NCBI GenBank assembly: GCA_964465145.1
Contig: CAYXJR010000012.1
Span: 1 to 64,000 of the forward strand
Length of the DNA stretch: 64,000 nt
Direction of reading: 5' to 3'
Source of the DNA: JAUVKA01 sp964465145
GTDB lineage: Bacteria; Bacteroidota; Bacteroidia; Bacteroidales; UBA12481
Shown here: positions 51,741 to 61,571 of the stretch, piece after piece
Layout: each line of letters starts with the position of its first letter
Position numbering within the stretch: the first letter of the stretch is position 1
Notes under the pieces: generated by a model
What the model saw: only the letters and a program-made list of their open reading frames with translations
Databases searched by the model: none
What the model was told of the DNA's origin: nothing
Made by a program: the position numbers and the translations under genes

Positions 51741-52862
51741 ATGCAGTGGTTTATAATATCTTCATTTCTTATCGCCTTTCTTTATGCCCTGACTATGATC
51801 TTTTTTCTGAAAGGATGGCATAATGTACAACCATCTGGAAAAAGAGAGCTAGTCCCCGGAATAAAGTTAACAGTACTTATCGCCCTTAGAAACGAAGAAT
51901 CTAATATCCCTGGTCTGATACACGCACTGACAAAACAGGATTTCCCCCTGGAAGATCTGGAAATCCTTCTGGTTGATGATCATTCCTCTGACAACACTTT
52001 AGGAGTACTTAGGAGCTCAACCAGTAAACTGCCTCATTTTCAGATTATTTCTTTGCCTGAGAGGCAAAGCGGTAAAAAGGCAGCCCTTCGTTTTGGTCAG
52101 ACCCACTCAACCGGAGAAATACTGTTGCTGACCGATGGCGATTGCCGGCCCGGACCTGCATGGTTCACTACTATGCTTAGCGCCTGCACAGAAAAGGACA
52201 TTGGCATGGTTATAGGCCCAGTGATACTGGCACCGGCTCCAACTGGTTTTCAAAAGATTCAGCAATTAGATTATATGAGTATGGTTGTTTCAGGTGCTGG
52301 ATCGGTGGGCATGGGAAGGCCAATATTGGCCTTTGGGCCGAATCTGGCTATACAAAACGAGTTGTACACCACTCTGGTCGAGAAAATTAAGGACAATATG
52401 CCATCGGGAGATGACATGTTTATCATGGAGGCAGTAAAAAAAATCCCTGAAATCCGTATTAAATTTGCTAAAAACGAAGAAGCTATAGTAAGTTCACCTC
52501 CGTCATCCAATTTTCAGGATTTTTGGAACCAAAGAAAAAGATGGGTTTCCAAATCCGGAAGTTATCGTGATAAAGATATCATTGGGGTATCTCTTCTGGT
52601 TTATCTGATGAATTTAAGCATTTTTATCAGCCTTCTTTCTTCTGTGTTTTCCTTCCTTCCCTGGTGGGTATTCACTATCCTTTTGGCATCCAAAACAGTT
52701 TGCGAGTACCCCCTCATCCATGAAGGAGCAAAGTTTTTTCATCTCCCCGGTATATCCTGGCGTTTTCTTCTGACCCAACTCTTTCATTTCTCTTATATTG
52801 TTTTGGTCCTGCCAGCAGGGATGATTTTTAGTTACAAATGGAAAAACATACTGGAAATATGA
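51741..52862 (+). CDS. Family 2 glycosyltransferase, membrane-bound
   Basis: A 373-residue processive-type glycosyltransferase. An N-terminal helix (residues 1-22), then the GT-A domain with LIALRNEESNIPGLIHAL, EILLVDDHSSDNT, LLLTDGDCRPGPAW (DxD) and WNQRKRWVSKSG (the QxxRW motif), then two or three C-terminal helices (LLVYLMNLSIFISLLSSVFSF). It is probably involved in cell-envelope glycan or glycolipid synthesis; the sugar is unknown. Its TGA overlaps the ABC permease ATG. Confidence 0.88.
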   Translation: MQWFIISSFLIAFLYALTMIFFLKGWHNVQPSGKRELVPGIKLTVLIALRNEESNIPGLIHALTKQDFPLEDLEILLVDDHSSDNTLGVLRSSTSKLPHFQIISLPERQSGKKAALRFGQTHSTGEILLLTDGDCRPGPAWFTTMLSACTEKDIGMVIGPVILAPAPTGFQKIQQLDYMSMVVSGAGSVGMGRPILAFGPNLAIQNELYTTLVEKIKDNMPSGDDMFIMEAVKKIPEIRIKFAKNEEAIVSSPPSSNFQDFWNQRKRWVSKSGSYRDKDIIGVSLLVYLMNLSIFISLLSSVFSFLPWWVFTILLASKTVCEYPLIHEGAKFFHLPGISWRFLLTQLFHFSYIVLVLPAGMIFSYKWKNILEI

Positions 52863-54082
52863 ATTGGAAATTTGCCCGGAAGCCTAATTCCTATTCCCCT
52901 GGTAAGATACTGTGGAATAGATTCAGATCTAATAAACCAGCCCTTTCAGGATTTATCCTGCTTTTGTGCTTTGTTGTTGCAAGTATTCTAGGATACCTGG
53001 TTACCCCGGATCAATCCCCCCAGGCCAATGAACAGCATCTGGAGCTTGCTACCCGTAAACCCGGATTCAGGGTAAAAATGCTCCGAATAAAGAATAATGA
53101 AAAACATCCTGATTCCTCATTATGGAAAAAAATGATATCAGGGGAGCGCTCGGGTTATAGTGAAATACCAATTTCCGCTTACCGGTTTGAAAACCTGGAT
53201 ATAGTCGTAACTGAATATACTGGTGACACTGTAGATCAGAGTTTTACCTCACGTTATTCAATTGCAGATGTGTCCTGGGCTATTGATCATAACATTACAC
53301 CCCGTTTGGATGAATCGGGAAATTTATTAGCTGTATTAATGTCAGGGGAAACCATCTCTGAACCTGTTGAGTTGATAAGGAATCGTATAGTTGAATACCA
53401 TGTTATTGAAAAGAAATTTCTGTTGGGCACTGACCGCTTTGGCCGGGATATGCTTAGCCGTATGATACTGGGTGCTCGTGTTTCCCTTTCAGTAGGGTTG
53501 GTTGCTGTGCTTATTTCCCTGTTCATTGGCATCAGCCTTGGCATGATTGCAGGATTTTTCGGGGGACGTACAGACCAATTAATAATGTGGTTGATCTCGG
53601 TAGTCTGGTCTATTCCAACCCTTTTGATGGTAATTGCCATCAGTCTTGCTCTGGGCAAGGGATTCTGGCAGGTTTTTGTTGCTATTGGCCTTACAATGTG
53701 GGTGGATGTAGCAAGGGTTGTAAGAGGCCAGGTGATTAGTTTAAGAGAAAAAGAATATGTTGAAGCTACCCGTGCCCTTGGGTTTCACCCTCTCAGGATT
53801 ATGTTTAAACACCTTTTGCCTAATGTTACAGGTCCGGTAGTAGTTATTGCTGCCGCAAATTTTGCATCAGCAATCCTGATGGAAGCCGGCCTGAGTTTTC
53901 TTGGAATAGGCGTACAACCTCCCATACCATCCTGGGGCGGTATGATTAAAGATCATTATGGATTTATTATAGTAGATAAGGCATACCTGGCCATTTTGCC
54001 AGGATTGGCCATAATGCTGATGGTTTTGGCTTTCATGCTTATGGGCAATGGACTCAGGGATGCCACAGACCAGGCCAGCTAA
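52859..54082 (+). CDS. OppC/DppC-type ABC transporter permease
   Basis: A 407-residue permease. The start is taken as ATG 52859, overlapping the upstream TGA as ATGA, rather than 52838. The first helix (GFILLLCFVVASILGYLV) is followed by an unusual extracytoplasmic segment of about 150 residues before the core (LGTDRFGRDMLSRMILGARVSLSVGLVAVLISLF). The EAA loop, EYVEATRALGFHPLRIMFKHLLPNV, contacts the ATPase. Peptide ABC importers use two permeases, two ATPases and a binding protein; none of the others is nearby, so the partners must be encoded elsewhere. Confidence 0.85.
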   Translation: MNWKFARKPNSYSPGKILWNRFRSNKPALSGFILLLCFVVASILGYLVTPDQSPQANEQHLELATRKPGFRVKMLRIKNNEKHPDSSLWKKMISGERSGYSEIPISAYRFENLDIVVTEYTGDTVDQSFTSRYSIADVSWAIDHNITPRLDESGNLLAVLMSGETISEPVELIRNRIVEYHVIEKKFLLGTDRFGRDMLSRMILGARVSLSVGLVAVLISLFIGISLGMIAGFFGGRTDQLIMWLISVVWSIPTLLMVIAISLALGKGFWQVFVAIGLTMWVDVARVVRGQVISLREKEYVEATRALGFHPLRIMFKHLLPNVTGPVVVIAAANFASAILMEAGLSFLGIGVQPPIPSWGGMIKDHYGFIIVDKAYLAILPGLAIMLMVLAFMLMGNGLRDATDQAS

Positions 54083-54088
54083 TTGCCA

Positions 54089-54925
54089 TCAGAGATCACG
54101 ATACTGCAGGATTTTTTTTGATCCCCAATAAAACAGAAACGTATAGACCAATACTACCATTATCCCTCCATATAATGGTAGTGACTCGGATAATCCATTC
54201 AGTTCAGCATTCGCTTTGATGAAGGAAAGCAGGCCATTCTCCGGAAGAGGAGTCAGCCTTGTAATAGCCCTTACGGGAAAAAACAGAACGATCTTGCTCC
54301 ATACATATTTCCTTAAAACCAGCCGTATAATTGGCTCCAGAATTAATGAAAATATCAGGAGGACCACGATGGATAATGTTTTGTTTCGCAACCATATTGC
54401 AACAAACATTGCAAGGATCATGTAGGCTACAGCTTGCAAAAAATAGACCCCGACTAAATACATACGCGAAACCATATCATACAGATCAAATGTGCTGGAA
54501 TAAATCAGCCCGAAAATCAATCCGAGAATGAAGATCAATAAGGTATTAGCCAGGGCTATTGTGACAATACTGATTACCTTACCATTTAAAAGGTCATTGC
54601 GGGAGAGCCCGTCCACCACATGCTGCCTGAAGGTTCTGTATGAGTATTCATTACCCACAATAAAAATGACTATTATGGCCAGAAAAAGATTCGATTTGGC
54701 AGCAAGCCAGGCATAGGTATCCCAGATTATGGGAAATGTATAAAAAGAAGGTATATCCAGTATATCAGCCTCCGGAGTTATTGATGTTTCAAGTTTTATA
54801 AGAGGTAGGGCAATGATTGAGATCAGAAAAGAGGCCACATAAATGATACCAAGGATTTGGAAAACCCTATAGGGTAAAATTTTTCCCCATTCAATTAATA
54901 GGAGTTTTTTAATCTTTGTCTGCAT
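54089..54925 (-). CDS. ABC-2 type permease
   Basis: A 278-residue inner-membrane protein with about six helices (VASFLISIIALPLIKLETS, SNLFLAIIVIFIVGNEYSYRTFRQHVVDGLSRND, IVVLLIFSLILEPIIR). The FIVGNEYSYRTFRQHVVDGLSR segment is the usual coupling region of ABC-2 exporters. It is 2 bp downstream of its ATPase gene. Such pairs export lipids or antimicrobials or support membrane-linked processes; the substrate is unknown. Confidence 0.8.
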   Translation of the reverse strand: MQTKIKKLLLIEWGKILPYRVFQILGIIYVASFLISIIALPLIKLETSITPEADILDIPSFYTFPIIWDTYAWLAAKSNLFLAIIVIFIVGNEYSYRTFRQHVVDGLSRNDLLNGKVISIVTIALANTLLIFILGLIFGLIYSSTFDLYDMVSRMYLVGVYFLQAVAYMILAMFVAIWLRNKTLSIVVLLIFSLILEPIIRLVLRKYVWSKIVLFFPVRAITRLTPLPENGLLSFIKANAELNGLSESLPLYGGIMVVLVYTFLFYWGSKKILQYRDL

Positions 54926-54927
54926 GC

Positions 54928-55818
54928 TTATGATTGATTTACTAATTCGAGGAATTGATCTTCAAGGCTCTGCTTTTTCTCTTCAAGCTTGCTCACCACA
55001 ATTCCATTTTTCATGAGATCCCGGCTGATTGAAGTAATATCCACTCCGGCATCCAGGATCACTATAAAATCATTCTTCACAACATTATATTTTCCAATAG
55101 CAGGATATTTGTCCAGGAAGGCGCGAAGCTTTTCTGTATCAGGTGAGGATATCACCATCAGGCGCTCACCTTTCAGCAATTTACCAACCTCCCCGGAGAC
55201 CAGCAGTTTCCCTCTTTTTAATATCGCCACATGGGAACAAACTTTCTCGACCTCATCTAAAATATGACTAGCGATGATAATAGTTTTTCCCCGGATGGAC
55301 TCTTTCCTGATTATTGCCCTTACCTCAGCAATCCCCTCTGGATCAAGCCCATTAGCCGGTTCATCAAGCACGAGCACCTTGGGATCCCCTAATAGAACCG
55401 AGGCCAGGACTAATCGCTGTTTCATACCATAGGATAATGTTTGAAAGCGGGAATGCCGACGCTCAGATAAATCCACAATATCCAGAACCCGGCTTATTTC
55501 AACTGGATCGATCTCCTTAATACGGCATACTAGCCGAAGGTTCTGTACCAGATTTAAATATGGATAGAAGTTTGGCGTTTCAATTAACGCTCCAATCAGC
55601 CTGTGAAGGCTGGGTTGGTCCGGCTGGCCAAACCACAAATAGTTGCCTGAATCCGGCCGTATAATACCCAAAACCATAGCAAGTGTTGTGGTTTTTCCAC
55701 TTCCATTGGGCCCGAGAATACCGTATACCTGCCCACTTTCAATTTGAAGCGATAATCCATTCACCGCATGAACAGGACCAAAAGATTTATCTAAATGGTT
55801 AATTTCAAGAATGGCCAA
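54928..55818 (-). CDS. ABC transporter ATP-binding protein
   Basis: A 296-residue ATPase. Walker A is GPNGSGKTTTLAMVLG, the Q-loop region LIGALIETPNFYPYLN, signature LSYGMKQRLVLASVLLG (LSYGM in place of LSGGQ, common in this subfamily), Walker B VLVLDEPANGLDPEG, H-loop IIASHILDEVE. The C-terminal 75 residues are a DrrA/BcrA-like extension. It is expressed with the ABC-2 permease that follows. Confidence 0.88.
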   Translation of the reverse strand: MAILEINHLDKSFGPVHAVNGLSLQIESGQVYGILGPNGSGKTTTLAMVLGIIRPDSGNYLWFGQPDQPSLHRLIGALIETPNFYPYLNLVQNLRLVCRIKEIDPVEISRVLDIVDLSERRHSRFQTLSYGMKQRLVLASVLLGDPKVLVLDEPANGLDPEGIAEVRAIIRKESIRGKTIIIASHILDEVEKVCSHVAILKRGKLLVSGEVGKLLKGERLMVISSPDTEKLRAFLDKYPAIGKYNVVKNDFIVILDAGVDITSISRDLMKNGIVVSKLEEKKQSLEDQFLELVNQS

Positions 55819-55910
55819 AACAATTATTGTTTAATTACTCCGCAAAATAAAATAAAATACCCGGAAAATTTTCTTTGGAAGGACAAATTATAAAATCACT
55901 CTGGCATTGA

Positions 55911-58097
55911 TCAGTTACCCATCTCGGAAATAAATTTCAGACGTACAAGCCGAATTTCCTCCTGGGAGTATTCGTCTTCCCCCATTTCGTCAAGGGCATC
56001 CTCAAGTGATTCAGTTTCTGCATCTTCTTTGAAGTACATATAAATATCTTCCTTGTGATCCTCATCAATTGCCTGGTCAATATAATAATCTATATTGATC
56101 TTGGTACCACTGTTTACGATGGATTCAATTTCCTTGATGAGATCATCCATTTTGAGTCCTTTAGACTCGGCAATAGCATCCAAAGGAATCTGCCTGTCAA
56201 TACTCTGAATGATGGACACTTTTAATCCTGATTTGTTAACCACGGATTTGACTACCATATCCTGCGGACGATCAATCTCCTTCTCCTCAACATACTTTTG
56301 TATCAAATCGGCAAATTCCTTACCATATCGTTTGGCTTTGCCCAAACCAACGCCCGACATATTCGCCAGTTCCTCAATGTTGAGTGGGTAATGGATGGCC
56401 ATATCTTCCAGGGAAGGATCCTGGAATATCACAAAAGGAGGTAGATTATTTTTCTTTGCAATTTGCTTTCTAAGATTCCGTAACATGCTGAATAATTCCG
56501 GATCTACTGCACCTGCCCCTCCACTCCTGGCGATACTGATGTCTCCCAAAAACTCATAATCATGGTCTTTGGTTAACTTAAATGAATATGGGTTTTCGAT
56601 GAATTCTTGTCCCAGGTCGGTAACCCGGAGTAAACCATAATTTTCTATTTCCTTGTAGATAAAAAGTGCAATCATGCACTGGCGCAATACAGCCATCCAA
56701 AACTTAGCATCCTTGTCACTTCCCTGCCCAAATATTTCCAGATGCTGATGTTCGTAGGTTTTAATCTCTGCGGTCACAACCCCTGCTAGAAAATTGGCGA
56801 AGTATTCTGCTTTAAATTTCCCCTTGATGTCCTGGATTGTTTCAAGAGCCATGACGATATACTCCTTGCCTTCAAATTCTGGCTTGGGATTATTGCAATT
56901 ATCGCAATTTTCACAATTGTCGTGTTGGTATTCTTCACCAAAATAATGAAGAAGTTGTCTTCTCCTGCAAACTGATGATTCAGCGTATGATACCGTTTCC
57001 AAAAGTAGTTGGCGACCAATTTCCTGCTCTGCCACAGGTTTTCCCTGCATGAATTTTTCCAGTTTTTGGATATCCTTGTAACTATAAAAGGTAAGGCAGA
57101 TACCCTCACCGCCGTCACGTCCTGCTCTTCCGGTTTCCTGATAATATCCTTCAAGACTCTTTGGTACATCATAGTGCATAACAAACCGCACATCAGGTTT
57201 GTCTATGCCCATACCAAAGGCTATTGTTGCAACAATAATATCCACCTCCTCCATAAGGAAAAGGTCCTGATTACGCGACCGGGTCTGGGAGTCCATCCCT
57301 GCATGGTATGCCAAAGCTTTTATCCCGTTTACTATTAGTGTTTCGGCAAGCTGTTCTACCTTCTTACGGCTTAGGCAATATATAATACCTGATTTCCCCG
57401 GGTTATCTTTAATAAATCGGATTATCTGTTTTTCTGGTTCGATTTTTGGCCTGATTTCATAATATAGATTTTCCCTGTTAAAGGAAGATTTGAAAACCTG
57501 TGCATCGACAATGTCAAGATTTTTCAGTATATCATGCTGTACTTTAGGTGTTGCAGTTGCTGTCAGGGCCATAATTGGTTTACGGCCTATCAATTCCACA
57601 ATTGGCCGGATCCTGCGGTATTCGGGTCTGAAATCATGTCCCCATTCTGAGATACAGTGAGCTTCATCAATTGCAAAAAAAGATATCTTAACCTCTCTCA
57701 GAAAGTCGACATAATCCTCCTTGGTGAGTGATTCCGGAGCCACATAAAGCAGCTTGGTTTTACCAGCCTTCATGTCGTCCATCACCTGGCTGATCTGTGT
57801 TTTTGTAAGCGAGGAATTAAGAAAATGCGCTATACCATCCTCTGAGCTAAAACTGCGCATAGAATCCACCTGGTTCTTCATCAGGGCAATCAGTGGCGAA
57901 ATAACAATACCCGTCCCATCCATTAGAAGGGCCGGTAACTGATAGCATAAGGATTTGCCGCCACCCGTTGGCATAAGCACGAAGGAATCCCCGCCAGATA
58001 GAACATTTTGTATAACTTCCTCCTGATTACCTTTAAAAGTGTTAAAACCAAAGAACTTCTTCAAATAATCCCGTAATGAAGTATCTCTCTCACCCAT
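55911..58097 (-). CDS. recQ: ATP-dependent DNA helicase RecQ
   Basis: A 728-residue 3'-5' helicase. Helicase core: FVLMPTGGGKSLCYQLPALL (Walker A), FAIDEAHCISEWGHDFRPEYRRI (DEAH box and aromatic-rich loop), ATIAFGMGIDKPDVRFVMHYDVPKSLEGYYQETGRAGRDG. The zinc-binding RQC cysteines are in CRRRQLLHYFGE and NCENCDNC. An HRDC domain follows around 530-610 (IHYPLNIEELANMSGVGLGKAKRYG), and the last 110 residues are an acidic extension seen in Bacteroidota RecQ. It is a stand-alone gene. Confidence 0.93.
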   Translation of the reverse strand: MGERDTSLRDYLKKFFGFNTFKGNQEEVIQNVLSGGDSFVLMPTGGGKSLCYQLPALLMDGTGIVISPLIALMKNQVDSMRSFSSEDGIAHFLNSSLTKTQISQVMDDMKAGKTKLLYVAPESLTKEDYVDFLREVKISFFAIDEAHCISEWGHDFRPEYRRIRPIVELIGRKPIMALTATATPKVQHDILKNLDIVDAQVFKSSFNRENLYYEIRPKIEPEKQIIRFIKDNPGKSGIIYCLSRKKVEQLAETLIVNGIKALAYHAGMDSQTRSRNQDLFLMEEVDIIVATIAFGMGIDKPDVRFVMHYDVPKSLEGYYQETGRAGRDGGEGICLTFYSYKDIQKLEKFMQGKPVAEQEIGRQLLLETVSYAESSVCRRRQLLHYFGEEYQHDNCENCDNCNNPKPEFEGKEYIVMALETIQDIKGKFKAEYFANFLAGVVTAEIKTYEHQHLEIFGQGSDKDAKFWMAVLRQCMIALFIYKEIENYGLLRVTDLGQEFIENPYSFKLTKDHDYEFLGDISIARSGGAGAVDPELFSMLRNLRKQIAKKNNLPPFVIFQDPSLEDMAIHYPLNIEELANMSGVGLGKAKRYGKEFADLIQKYVEEKEIDRPQDMVVKSVVNKSGLKVSIIQSIDRQIPLDAIAESKGLKMDDLIKEIESIVNSGTKINIDYYIDQAIDEDHKEDIYMYFKEDAETESLEDALDEMGEDEYSQEEIRLVRLKFISEMGN

Positions 58098-58259
58098 TAA
58101 ACAAATATTTTCCTAAATATTACGTTTTCCACTATGTAACACTGAAAAAACCAGGCCTGCGAGGATTTTATTATCTAATCTCTCCTGGGGTTTTAGTATT
58201 TTCGTAAACTAAATTTACTAAAAAATTGTAACACTCACCCATCTCATCAGAATAATAAT

Positions 58260-59228
58260 TTGAAATCAGCCAGTGAAATATCTGATTCCGCAAGAAAAAC
58301 AATTCTTCTAGAAGCTCAATCTATTGAAAAGCTAGCATATCAGCTTGATGATGGCTTTGTGAAAGCAGTGGAATTAATTTCAGAAGGGAAAGGCCGGTTG
58401 GTAATTACCGGCATTGGTAAAAATGTCCATATAGGGAATAAAATAGTAGCCACCTTAAATTCTACAGGAACCCCTGCGCTTTTTATGCATGCTGCCGATG
58501 CTATTCATGGTGATCTTGGTATTATTCAGCCCGATGATATTCTGTTGATCCTTTCGAAATCCGGAGTATCAAATGAGATAAAAATTCTGATCCCTCTGGT
58601 CAGGACTATGAAAAATGCTGTGATAGCTTTTGTATCGGATCCTGAATCCTATCTGGCAAAACAGGCCAATATTGTGGTGAATGTTCCGGTTGAAAAAGAA
58701 GCTTGTCCGCATAATCTGGCACCTACCACCAGTACCACTGCTTTATTGGTTATGGGCGATGCCTTGGCCATATGCCTGCTTGAAATGAAAGGATTTTCCT
58801 CAAGTGATTTTGCCAGGCTCCATCCTGGAGGATCCCTCGGGAAAAAGTTGTCAATGCTGGTTGCAGATCTCTATACTGCAAATCAGAAACCCGAAGTGCC
58901 TCACAATGCAAAGGTTACAGAGGTGATAATGGAGATTTCTTCCAAAAGGCTTGGGGCAACCGCAGTCCTCGATGAGAACAATAAGGTGTGCGGAATAATA
59001 ACTGACGGGGACCTGCGCAGAATGATGGAGAAACATCATGATTTCCAAAAGCTGGAGGCAAAAGACATAATGTCTGCTCACCCCTGGTTTACTACCTCAG
59101 GGGTTAGTGCTTTTTCAGCTCTGCAAATAATGAAGAAAAACAGCATTACCCAACTACTTGTTCTGGATAATTCAGAGTATCTTGGGGTAATTCATATCCA
59201 CGACATCCTCAGAGAAGGAATCGTATAA
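58260..59228 (+). CDS. kdsD: Arabinose-5-phosphate isomerase (KpsF/GutQ/KdsD family)
   Basis: A 322-residue isomerase that makes D-arabinose 5-phosphate for Kdo, the inner sugar of lipopolysaccharide. The SIS domain covers about 30-170 (GKGRLVITGIGKNVHIGNKIVATLNSTGTPALFMHAADAIHGDLG, LSKSGVSNEI, APTTSTTALLVMGDALA), then two CBS domains (TEVIMEISSKRLGATAVLDE, LQIMKKNSITQLLVLDN). TTG 58260 is the only suitable start. It is followed 11 bp later by lptB, matching the LPS link. Confidence 0.9.
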   Translation: MKSASEISDSARKTILLEAQSIEKLAYQLDDGFVKAVELISEGKGRLVITGIGKNVHIGNKIVATLNSTGTPALFMHAADAIHGDLGIIQPDDILLILSKSGVSNEIKILIPLVRTMKNAVIAFVSDPESYLAKQANIVVNVPVEKEACPHNLAPTTSTTALLVMGDALAICLLEMKGFSSSDFARLHPGGSLGKKLSMLVADLYTANQKPEVPHNAKVTEVIMEISSKRLGATAVLDENNKVCGIITDGDLRRMMEKHHDFQKLEAKDIMSAHPWFTTSGVSAFSALQIMKKNSITQLLVLDNSEYLGVIHIHDILREGIV

Positions 59229-59239
59229 ATTGAGAGTTT

Positions 59240-59965
59240 ATGAGATTGTATACCGATAAGCTCGTTAAAAAATACAGGCAGCGAACCGTTGTTAATAACG
59301 TATCGCTGGAACTCAACCAGGGGGAGATTGTTGGCCTTTTGGGACCCAATGGCGCCGGCAAAACAACCACCTTTTACATGATTGTTGGTTTAATCAAACC
59401 CAATTCTGGTACTATATACCTTGAGAACCGGGATATTACCAAGGATCCTGTATTCCGGAGATCCCAAAACGGGATCGGGTACCTCTCACAGGAAGCTTCC
59501 GTTTTTCGGCAGATGACAGTGGAAGACAATATATATTCAATCCTGGAAATGACCATCCTGCCCAAAGAAGAACAAAAGGATAGGGCTGAATCCCTAATAG
59601 AAGAATTCGGACTCGACAAAATCCGCAAAAACAAAGGGATACAGCTCTCCGGGGGGGAAAGGAGGAGGACCGAAATAGCCAGGGCCCTGGTCCTAAAACC
59701 AAACTTTATTCTTCTCGATGAGCCTTTTGCTGGTGTTGACCCAATAGCCGTGGAGGATATCCAGGAGATTGTGCGACGTCTTAAGAATAGGAATATCGGC
59801 GTCCTGATCACAGATCATAATGTTCATGAAACCCTTAGTATTACAGACCGTGCTTATTTATTGTTCGAAGGGAGCATACTTAAGTCGGGAACATCTCAAG
59901 AATTATCTGAGGATGAACAGGTAAGACGATTATATTTGGGACAAAACTTCACCCTAAAGAGATAG
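59240..59965 (+). CDS. lptB: LPS export ABC transporter ATP-binding protein LptB
   Basis: A 241-residue ATPase of the LptB2FG complex, which extracts LPS from the inner membrane. Walker A GPNGAGKTTTFYMIVGL, signature LSGGERRRTEIARAL, Walker B FILLDEPFAGVDPIAVEDIQ, H-loop ITDHNVHETLSITDRAYLL, all as in LptB of other bacteria. LptF/G are not in the window. It is paired with kdsD. Confidence 0.93.
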   Translation: MRLYTDKLVKKYRQRTVVNNVSLELNQGEIVGLLGPNGAGKTTTFYMIVGLIKPNSGTIYLENRDITKDPVFRRSQNGIGYLSQEASVFRQMTVEDNIYSILEMTILPKEEQKDRAESLIEEFGLDKIRKNKGIQLSGGERRRTEIARALVLKPNFILLDEPFAGVDPIAVEDIQEIVRRLKNRNIGVLITDHNVHETLSITDRAYLLFEGSILKSGTSQELSEDEQVRRLYLGQNFTLKR

Positions 59966-60008
59966 AAAAGGGAAATACTCCCCAGACATTATTTAAACTA
60001 AAAAATAG

Positions 60009-60016
60009 TATCTTTG
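60009..60016 (+). promoter_or_regulatory. -7 element of the tRNA-Leu promoter
   Basis: TATCTTTG, an exact -7 match, lies 11 nt before the tRNA 5' end. A TTTA at about 59992 could act as a weak -33 element. Confidence 0.55.
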
Positions 60017-60027
60017 CGGAAATTTTT

Positions 60028-60109
60028 GCGGATGTGTCGTAATTGGTAGCCGAGCTAGACTTAGGATCTAGTGCCGAGAGGCGTGGGGGTTCGAGTCCCC
60101 CCATCCGCA
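60028..60109 (+). tRNA. tRNA-Leu (anticodon UAG)
   Basis: The 7-bp acceptor stem pairs GCGGATG with CATCCGC, discriminator A at 60109; CCA is not encoded. The anticodon loop CTTAGGA gives UAG, reading CTN leucine codons. The long variable arm (TGCCGAGAGGCG) marks a class II tRNA, and the T-arm is GGGGGTTCGAGTCCCCC. Length 82 nt. Confidence 0.97.
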
Positions 60110-60122
60110 CAAAACTACGAAG

Positions 60123-60161
60123 AACCGCCTTTGCTGCCGGAGAGCCGGAGGTAGGGCGGTT
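60123..60161 (+). terminator. Hairpin after tRNA-Leu, probable terminator
   Basis: AACCGCC (60123-60129) pairs with GGCGGTT (60155-60161), enclosing a smaller CCGG/CCGG stem, followed by TCTGTTTC. It starts 13 bp after the tRNA and ends before tig. Confidence 0.6.
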
Positions 60162-60196
60162 TCTGTTTCATCTGTTGGCATTATAAAAATAGTAAA

Positions 60197-61546
60197 ATGA
60201 ATATCATAAAAGAAAATCTGGACGAGCTGAATTCTACGATCAAAATACAGATCGATCCTGAAGATTACCACGACAAAGTTGAGGAAGTTCTCAGGGGTTA
60301 TAGAAAAAAAACAAAATTCGACGGATTCCGACCAGGGAAAGTCCCCTACGGTATGGTTAAGAAAATGTACGGTACCACGGCCCTGCTCGATCAAGTTAAT
60401 CACCTGCTTAGCGAAAACCTGAATAAATACCTGACTGATAATAAACTTCGTATTTTAGGAGAACCTCTGCCAAATGAAAACAGCCCATCTATTGATTGGG
60501 ACACTCAAACAAGTTTTGAATTCGCTTTTGATATTGCCCTGGCACCGGAAGTGGTATTGAACCTGAGCAAAAAGGACAAAATCGACCAATATGTGATCGA
60601 AGCCGATGATAAAATCATAGAGGAGCAGATAAATAATTTTTGTCAGAGATTCGGCTCATATGTGGCAGTCGAAAAAGCCGAAGAAAATGACCTGATAAAA
60701 GGGGATTTTATTCAACTGGACAAGCTTGGAGAACCTTTGGCCAATGGACTCAGGGCTGAAGATGCCAGGGTATCCGTTAGCACTATTGCCGATGAAGAGA
60801 TAAAAAAACAATTTATCGGGATCCAGGCCAATGAAGACCTGGTTTTTGATCCTTTCCTGGCCTTTCCTAATGATGCTGACCTGGCTGCAATGCTAAAGAT
60901 TAAAAAAGATCAACTTGGGAATATCCATGGACAGTTTAAATATTCTATCAGTGAAGTGAGCAGATTTCAGCCTGCAACTATTGACCAGGATCTTTTCGAT
61001 AAAACTTTTGGCGAAGGAACAATCACTTCATTGGATGATTACCGGGAAAGAATTAAGAAAGATATAGAGGTGCAATTCGGGTATGAAACTTCATACAAAT
61101 TTCACATGGATATGCGTGAGAAACTGGTAAACAAGGCAGATTTCGAACTGCCGGACGAATTTTTGAAAAGGTGGATGCTGGCTACAACAAAAGACGAAAA
61201 ACTCACCATGGAAAAAATTGAAGAGGAATATCCCTCCTTTAAGAAAGACCTGCGTTGGCAACTGATCAAGGAGAAGTTCATTGAAGAACAATCAATCCAG
61301 GCCGAACCTGAAGAAATCAAGGCCAGTGCCGTTCAGGATGCCAGAAATAGATTTCAGCAATATGGAATGTATGATGTACCTGAAGAGCAGTTGGAAAGTT
61401 TAGCTGAATCAATTTTATCCAAGAAGGATGAAGAAAGAAAGATCATAGAGCACATTCAGGAAAATAAAGTGATTACCTTTGTTAAAGAGTTAGTTAAGGT
61501 TGAAGACAAAAATGTAAGCCTTGATGAGTTTAAAAAACTATTTTAA
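60197..61546 (+). CDS. tig: Trigger factor
   Basis: A 449-residue ribosome-associated chaperone. The N-terminal ribosome-binding domain ends with the signature TKFDGFRPGKVPYGMVKKMYG (39-58; FRxGKxP). A divergent PPIase-like middle (residues about 145-235) lacks the usual conserved core, as is common in Bacteroidota, and a long helical C-terminal domain completes the chaperone cradle. tig-clpP-clpX is a conserved operon order. Confidence 0.9.
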   Translation: MNIIKENLDELNSTIKIQIDPEDYHDKVEEVLRGYRKKTKFDGFRPGKVPYGMVKKMYGTTALLDQVNHLLSENLNKYLTDNKLRILGEPLPNENSPSIDWDTQTSFEFAFDIALAPEVVLNLSKKDKIDQYVIEADDKIIEEQINNFCQRFGSYVAVEKAEENDLIKGDFIQLDKLGEPLANGLRAEDARVSVSTIADEEIKKQFIGIQANEDLVFDPFLAFPNDADLAAMLKIKKDQLGNIHGQFKYSISEVSRFQPATIDQDLFDKTFGEGTITSLDDYRERIKKDIEVQFGYETSYKFHMDMREKLVNKADFELPDEFLKRWMLATTKDEKLTMEKIEEEYPSFKKDLRWQLIKEKFIEEQSIQAEPEEIKASAVQDARNRFQQYGMYDVPEEQLESLAESILSKKDEERKIIEHIQENKVITFVKELVKVEDKNVSLDEFKKLF

Positions 61547-61571
61547 TAAGAATTAATCAGACACTTTAATT

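Noticed and set aside
59374..59811. 145-codon minus-strand frame opposite lptB
   Set aside because: Antisense shadow; lptB is intact and conserved on the plus strand.
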